Of a stretch of 64,000 nt of DNA, positions 63,741-64,000 are shown one piece after another (position 1 is the first letter of the stretch; each line of letters starts with the position of its first letter). The stretch is from Trichoplax sp. H2 (taxonomy: Eukaryota > Placozoa > Uniplacotomia > Trichoplacea): positions 124,001-188,000 of the forward strand of contig NOWV01000081.1 of the NCBI GenBank assembly GCA_003344405.1, given 5' to 3'. The notes beneath the pieces are model-generated. The model saw nothing but the letters and a program-made list of their open reading frames with translations, had not been told where the DNA came from and made no database searches. The translations under genes were made by a program, and so were the position numbers.

Positions 63741-63811
63741 TAGATAGACGGCTATTTTGTAAAATGGCCGTATTTGCGCAGCCGACTTACAAAATAGCCA
63801 ACTAGATAGAC
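63741..63811. repeat. Stem-loop flanked by 9-bp direct repeats
   Basis: GGCTATTTTGTAA (63750-63762) and TTACAAAATAGCC (63787-63799) form a perfect 13-bp inverted repeat with a 24-nt loop. TAGATAGAC occurs just before it (63741-63749) and again just after it (63803-63811). This is compatible with a tiny terminal-inverted-repeat element and its target duplication. Confidence 0.55.
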
Positions 63812-63937
63812 ATATATAATCATATAAAGTGGCTATCATCGGACATTAATATCTCTGCTATGCTTCATTGGTAAACTTTTACTAACATCGTCGACCCATA
63901 GTTTGCTTAACAACGATTGACAGCAGCGTTCGGCTAA

Positions 63938-63969
63938 AAATTTCTCATTTCCAGACGAGTGAGAAATTT
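63938..63969. repeat. 10-bp inverted repeat at right edge
   Basis: AAATTTCTCA (63938-63947) and TGAGAAATTT (63960-63969) are perfect reverse complements with a 12-nt spacer. It may be part of a repeat that continues past the window. Confidence 0.5.
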
Positions 63970-64000
63970 GTAAACAAGTGGCATTACCCCAATCTGGCAT

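Larger units (their letters stand above)
63148..64000. other. Right-edge region, probably TRPM intron or upstream sequence
   Basis: No exon of the TRPM N-terminus is visible on the minus strand here. On the minus strand the exon at 63147 is preceded by an acceptor (ACATTAG), so this is intron or leader intron. It contains a diverged direct repeat and two stem-loops listed separately. Confidence 0.5.

Noticed and set aside
1-64000. Bacterial features such as operons, CRISPR arrays or riboswitches
   Set aside because: Intron-rich genes with metazoan domains rule out a prokaryotic source, and no spaced identical repeats were seen.

Overview
This 64 kb window is animal nuclear DNA. It is AT-rich, with many short GT-AG introns that mostly fall between extracellular domains in phase 1, and it carries metazoan domain families: FZ, SRCR, EGF, Ig, NIDO, AMOP, VWD, SEA, TRPA and TRPM. 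The compact AT-rich genes and mixed-domain receptors look most like a placozoan (Trichoplax/Hoilungia-type) genome. That assignment is inference; no species marker was seen. All gene models were built by hand from reading frames, splice sites and phase consistency. For each model the summed coding length is a whole number of codons.

Four genes are visible. (1) About 1.8-17.4 kb, + strand: a giant single-pass receptor of 32 recognised exons and 3,169 residues, excluding an uncertain leader exon. Its order is 4 EGF, then three copies of an FZ-FZ-SRCR module, a Cys linker, EGF, Ig, 2 EGF, NIDO, AMOP, VWD, a cadherin-like segment, 10 EGF, SEA, 5 EGF, a membrane helix and a 46-residue tail. The last exon is a single 2.87 kb block, unlike the rest of the gene. 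(2) 20.1-29.8 kb, + strand: a complete 25-exon TRPA-type ankyrin-repeat cation channel of 1,138 residues. (3) 36.7-59.7 kb, + strand: a second giant receptor of about 69 exons and about 3,700 residues, with a signal peptide, 16 SRCR, 39 EGF-like, 2 Ig, SEA and a membrane helix. Its ectodomain consists of two halves that match exon for exon, a roughly 10 kb tandem internal duplication. (4) 63.1-61.0 kb, - strand: the channel domain and C-terminus of a TRPM-type channel, possibly continuing beyond the right edge.

Genes 1 and 3 are paralogues. They share the opening EGF set, the linker-EGF-Ig cassette and the SEA-EGF-membrane-helix ending, but gene 1 alone has FZ and the MUC4-like NIDO-AMOP-VWD core. 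The TRPA gene lies between them. The 6.9 kb at 29.8-36.7 kb and the shorter spacers hold no supported gene. The right edge holds a diverged direct repeat and two stem-loops that suggest small non-autonomous repeats.
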